NCBI GenBank assembly: GCA_900539735.1
Contig: UQDE01000007.1
Coordinates: 4,626-68,625, forward strand
Reading direction: 5' to 3'
Length of the DNA stretch: 64,000 nucleotides
Source of the DNA: an uncultured Collinsella sp.
GTDB taxonomy: Bacteria; Actinomycetota; Coriobacteriia; Coriobacteriales; Coriobacteriaceae
Shown: positions 61,602 to 64,000 of the stretch, piece by piece
Position numbering within the stretch: the first letter of the stretch is position 1
How the letters are laid out: the number at the start of each line of letters is the position of its first letter
Notes under the pieces: model-generated
Told to the model about the DNA's origin: nothing
The model's database searches: none
Seen by the model: the letters and a program-made list of their open reading frames with translations, nothing else
Program-made: the position numbers and the translations under genes

Positions 61602-61632
61602 TCACAATACTACAACGACAGGCACGCTCGCC

Positions 61633-62391
61633 CTATATCAACCCGCTCAGGGCGATGTCGACGGCCTCGTTGAGGTCGTCGGTGATGTGGACGAGGTCTG
61701 GATCGAGCGGGCTAATCATGCCGGCATCCATCACCGGGCCGTTGAGCCAGTCGAACAGGCCTTGCCAGTACTCGCTGCCCACCAGTACGAGCGGCATGCG
61801 CTTGACCTTGTGCGTCTGCACCAGCGTGAGCACCTCGAACATCTCGTCGAGCGTGCCGAAACCGCCGGGGAACACGATGGCACCCGAGCTGTACTTAACG
61901 AACATGGTCTTACGCACAAAGAAGTAGCGGAAGTCTATACCCAGGTTCACGTATTTGTTGAGCCCCTGCTCGTGCGGAAGCTCGATACCCAAGCCGACCG
62001 ACTTGCCGTTGGCACTCGCCGCCCCCCTGTTGGCCGCCTCCATAATGCCGGGGCCGCCGCCGGTGATAACCGCCACGCCGCGCTGCGCGATCTTGCGGCC
62101 GACCGTGCGCGCCGCCTTGTAGAGCGGATCGGTCTTGGGCGTGCGGGCACTGCCGAAGATGGTCACCGCGGGCCCGAGCTCGGCAAGCGCGCCAAAGCCA
62201 TCGACGAATTCTGCCTGAATACGAAGGACGCGCCACGGATCGGCATGCAACCAGTCGGTTGAATCTTCGGGCGCCAGCAGGTTGGCGTAGGTGTTGTCCT
62301 TAGGAATCATGGGGCCGCGCATGACCACGGGGCCGCGGCGGTACGTCTCGTCGTAGGCGGGCTCGCCCTCGACGTTCTCATTCTTAATCAT
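61633..62391 (-). CDS. LOG family protein (TIGR00730-type Rossmann fold)
   Basis: The 252-residue protein has the family motifs TGGGPGIMEAANRGA and FPGGFGTLDEMFEVL (PGGxGTxxE), which bind and hydrolyse nucleotide monophosphates in cytokinin-activating LOG enzymes. In bacteria the function is likely nucleotide 5'-monophosphate phosphoribohydrolase activity. The ATG at 62391 follows an AGGAG site; the 23-codon upstream extension is rejected. Its last 125 coding bases are duplicated at 57284, bracketing the accessory island. It lies downstream of tgt, on the same strand, behind a terminator. Confidence 0.9.
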   Translation of the reverse strand: MIKNENVEGEPAYDETYRRGPVVMRGPMIPKDNTYANLLAPEDSTDWLHADPWRVLRIQAEFVDGFGALAELGPAVTIFGSARTPKTDPLYKAARTVGRKIAQRGVAVITGGGPGIMEAANRGAASANGKSVGLGIELPHEQGLNKYVNLGIDFRYFFVRKTMFVKYSSGAIVFPGGFGTLDEMFEVLTLVQTHKVKRMPLVLVGSEYWQGLFDWLNGPVMDAGMISPLDPDLVHITDDLNEAVDIALSGLI

Positions 62392-62415
62392 GGGTGCTCC
62401 TATCGAAAATAGAAA

Positions 62416-62456
62416 CGGGCGGGATCGACGCCATGCGCCAAACACCCGCCCGAACA
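62416..62456 (-). terminator. Terminator between tgt and the LOG gene
   Basis: On the minus strand CGGGCGGG and CCCGCCCG form an 8-bp stem around a 21-base loop followed by TTTCTATTTT. Confidence 0.6.
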
Positions 62457-62601
62457 TCAACTATTCGGTATGGTACCCACGATGCATAAAGTGCTTGCAA
62501 GCTATCGGTCAGCGGTCGCGCAGACGGTGTTAGTGAACGCGACGACCGATCGCCGCTTGGCCTTTACCGTTGCTCACGCCTCGCAAGCGCGTCCGCAGCT
62601 C

Positions 62602-63741
<1,140 letters not shown>

Positions 63742-63828
63742 AAACTGGAACTCCTTGGTTGCGGTTCATACGCAGACCATTATACGGGCAACCAGCAAAC
63801 CGCACCGACTCGACAGAAACTGATGCAT

Positions 63829-63955
63829 TAAACGACTAGTCGTCGAGGACAATCTTCAGCGCCATCTTGCAAAGAAGTGTCCCAATCTGCCGGCACTTAG
63901 GGACTGTCCCCAAGTGCCGGCAAGAGTGTCCCTTATAGCTAGTCATTTAAGAACG
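63829..63955. repeat. Repeat family R3 tract at the right end
   Basis: The tract contains CGACTAGTCGTCGAGGAC, GAAGTGTCCCAATCTGCCGG, GGGACTGTCCCCAAGTGCCG and CTAGTCATTTAAGAACGTCC blocks, the same vocabulary as at 22.4 kb. The rest of the window's end holds no gene that I can support. Confidence 0.6.
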
Positions 63956-64000
63956 TCCATTACAGTCGAAATTGTCAGCCTGGGACCATCTCGGGCTACG

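Overview
The window reads as a chromosomal segment of a high-GC, Gram-positive gut-type actinobacterium. The best guess is Coriobacteriia, possibly Collinsella. Grounds are a Rho with a long disordered N-terminal extension, a CarD regulator, two DegV proteins, a Tat-dependent lipoprotein PstS, GC-rich codon use and dense intergenic palindromes. The genus is inference, because no rRNA or other decisive marker is present.

Layout. 0.2-14.3 kb: rho, argS, carD, an HD-domain protein, proA and proB (split by an oppositely oriented S33 peptidase), pncB, a small membrane-anchored coiled-coil protein, tRNA-Ala(CGC) and a radical SAM activase. 14.4-25.8 kb: a probable 6S RNA, a WecA/TagO-like glycosyl-1-phosphate transferase, trpS, a one-domain O6-alkylguanine repair protein, DegV with a MarR regulator, a B3/B4-domain protein, ATP-type PEP carboxykinase, a lactate permease and a flippase-like protein. 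25.9-28.6 kb: a metallophosphoesterase and a cation/proton antiporter. 28.9-31.0 kb: an AT-richer two-gene cassette, a MazG-like pyrophosphohydrolase overlapping a GIY-YIG/DUF2075 (Schlafen-like) ATPase. 31.2-41.5 kb: serC, serA, an M20 peptidase, a shortened DUF1015-like protein, two tandem histidine phosphatases, a nitroreductase, a DUF308 membrane protein, a YaiI-type protein, a His-rich heavy-metal permease and a DEDD exonuclease.

41.6-43.3 kb holds an AT-richer gene with a restriction-endonuclease-like C-terminus, flanked by a 29-bp direct repeat. 43.5-46.3 kb is a Zn/Cd resistance operon (ArsR-type repressor, free-standing HMA chaperone, P1B ATPase) with three matching operators. Next come a DtxR-type regulator, a Cof-type phosphatase with an ABC-F ATPase, the pstSCAB phosphate-uptake operon (no phoU in the window), a dipeptidase, a HAD phosphatase and a second DegV.

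57.3-61.8 kb is the most unusual part. A 131-bp near-identical copy of the 3' end of a LOG-family gene brackets about 4.2 kb carrying a primase-helicase-PLD fusion of the TOTE conflict-system type and a YafQ/DinJ-like toxin-antitoxin pair. The window ends with the intact LOG gene and tgt.

Three families of intergenic repeats run through the window: a roughly 40-bp CCACCACAAAGG hairpin (eight copies), a roughly 68-bp GTTGCGGTGG palindrome (three copies), and tracts of GTCCCC / GCCGGCAC motifs (five sites). No CRISPR array, insertion sequence, integrase or rRNA was seen.
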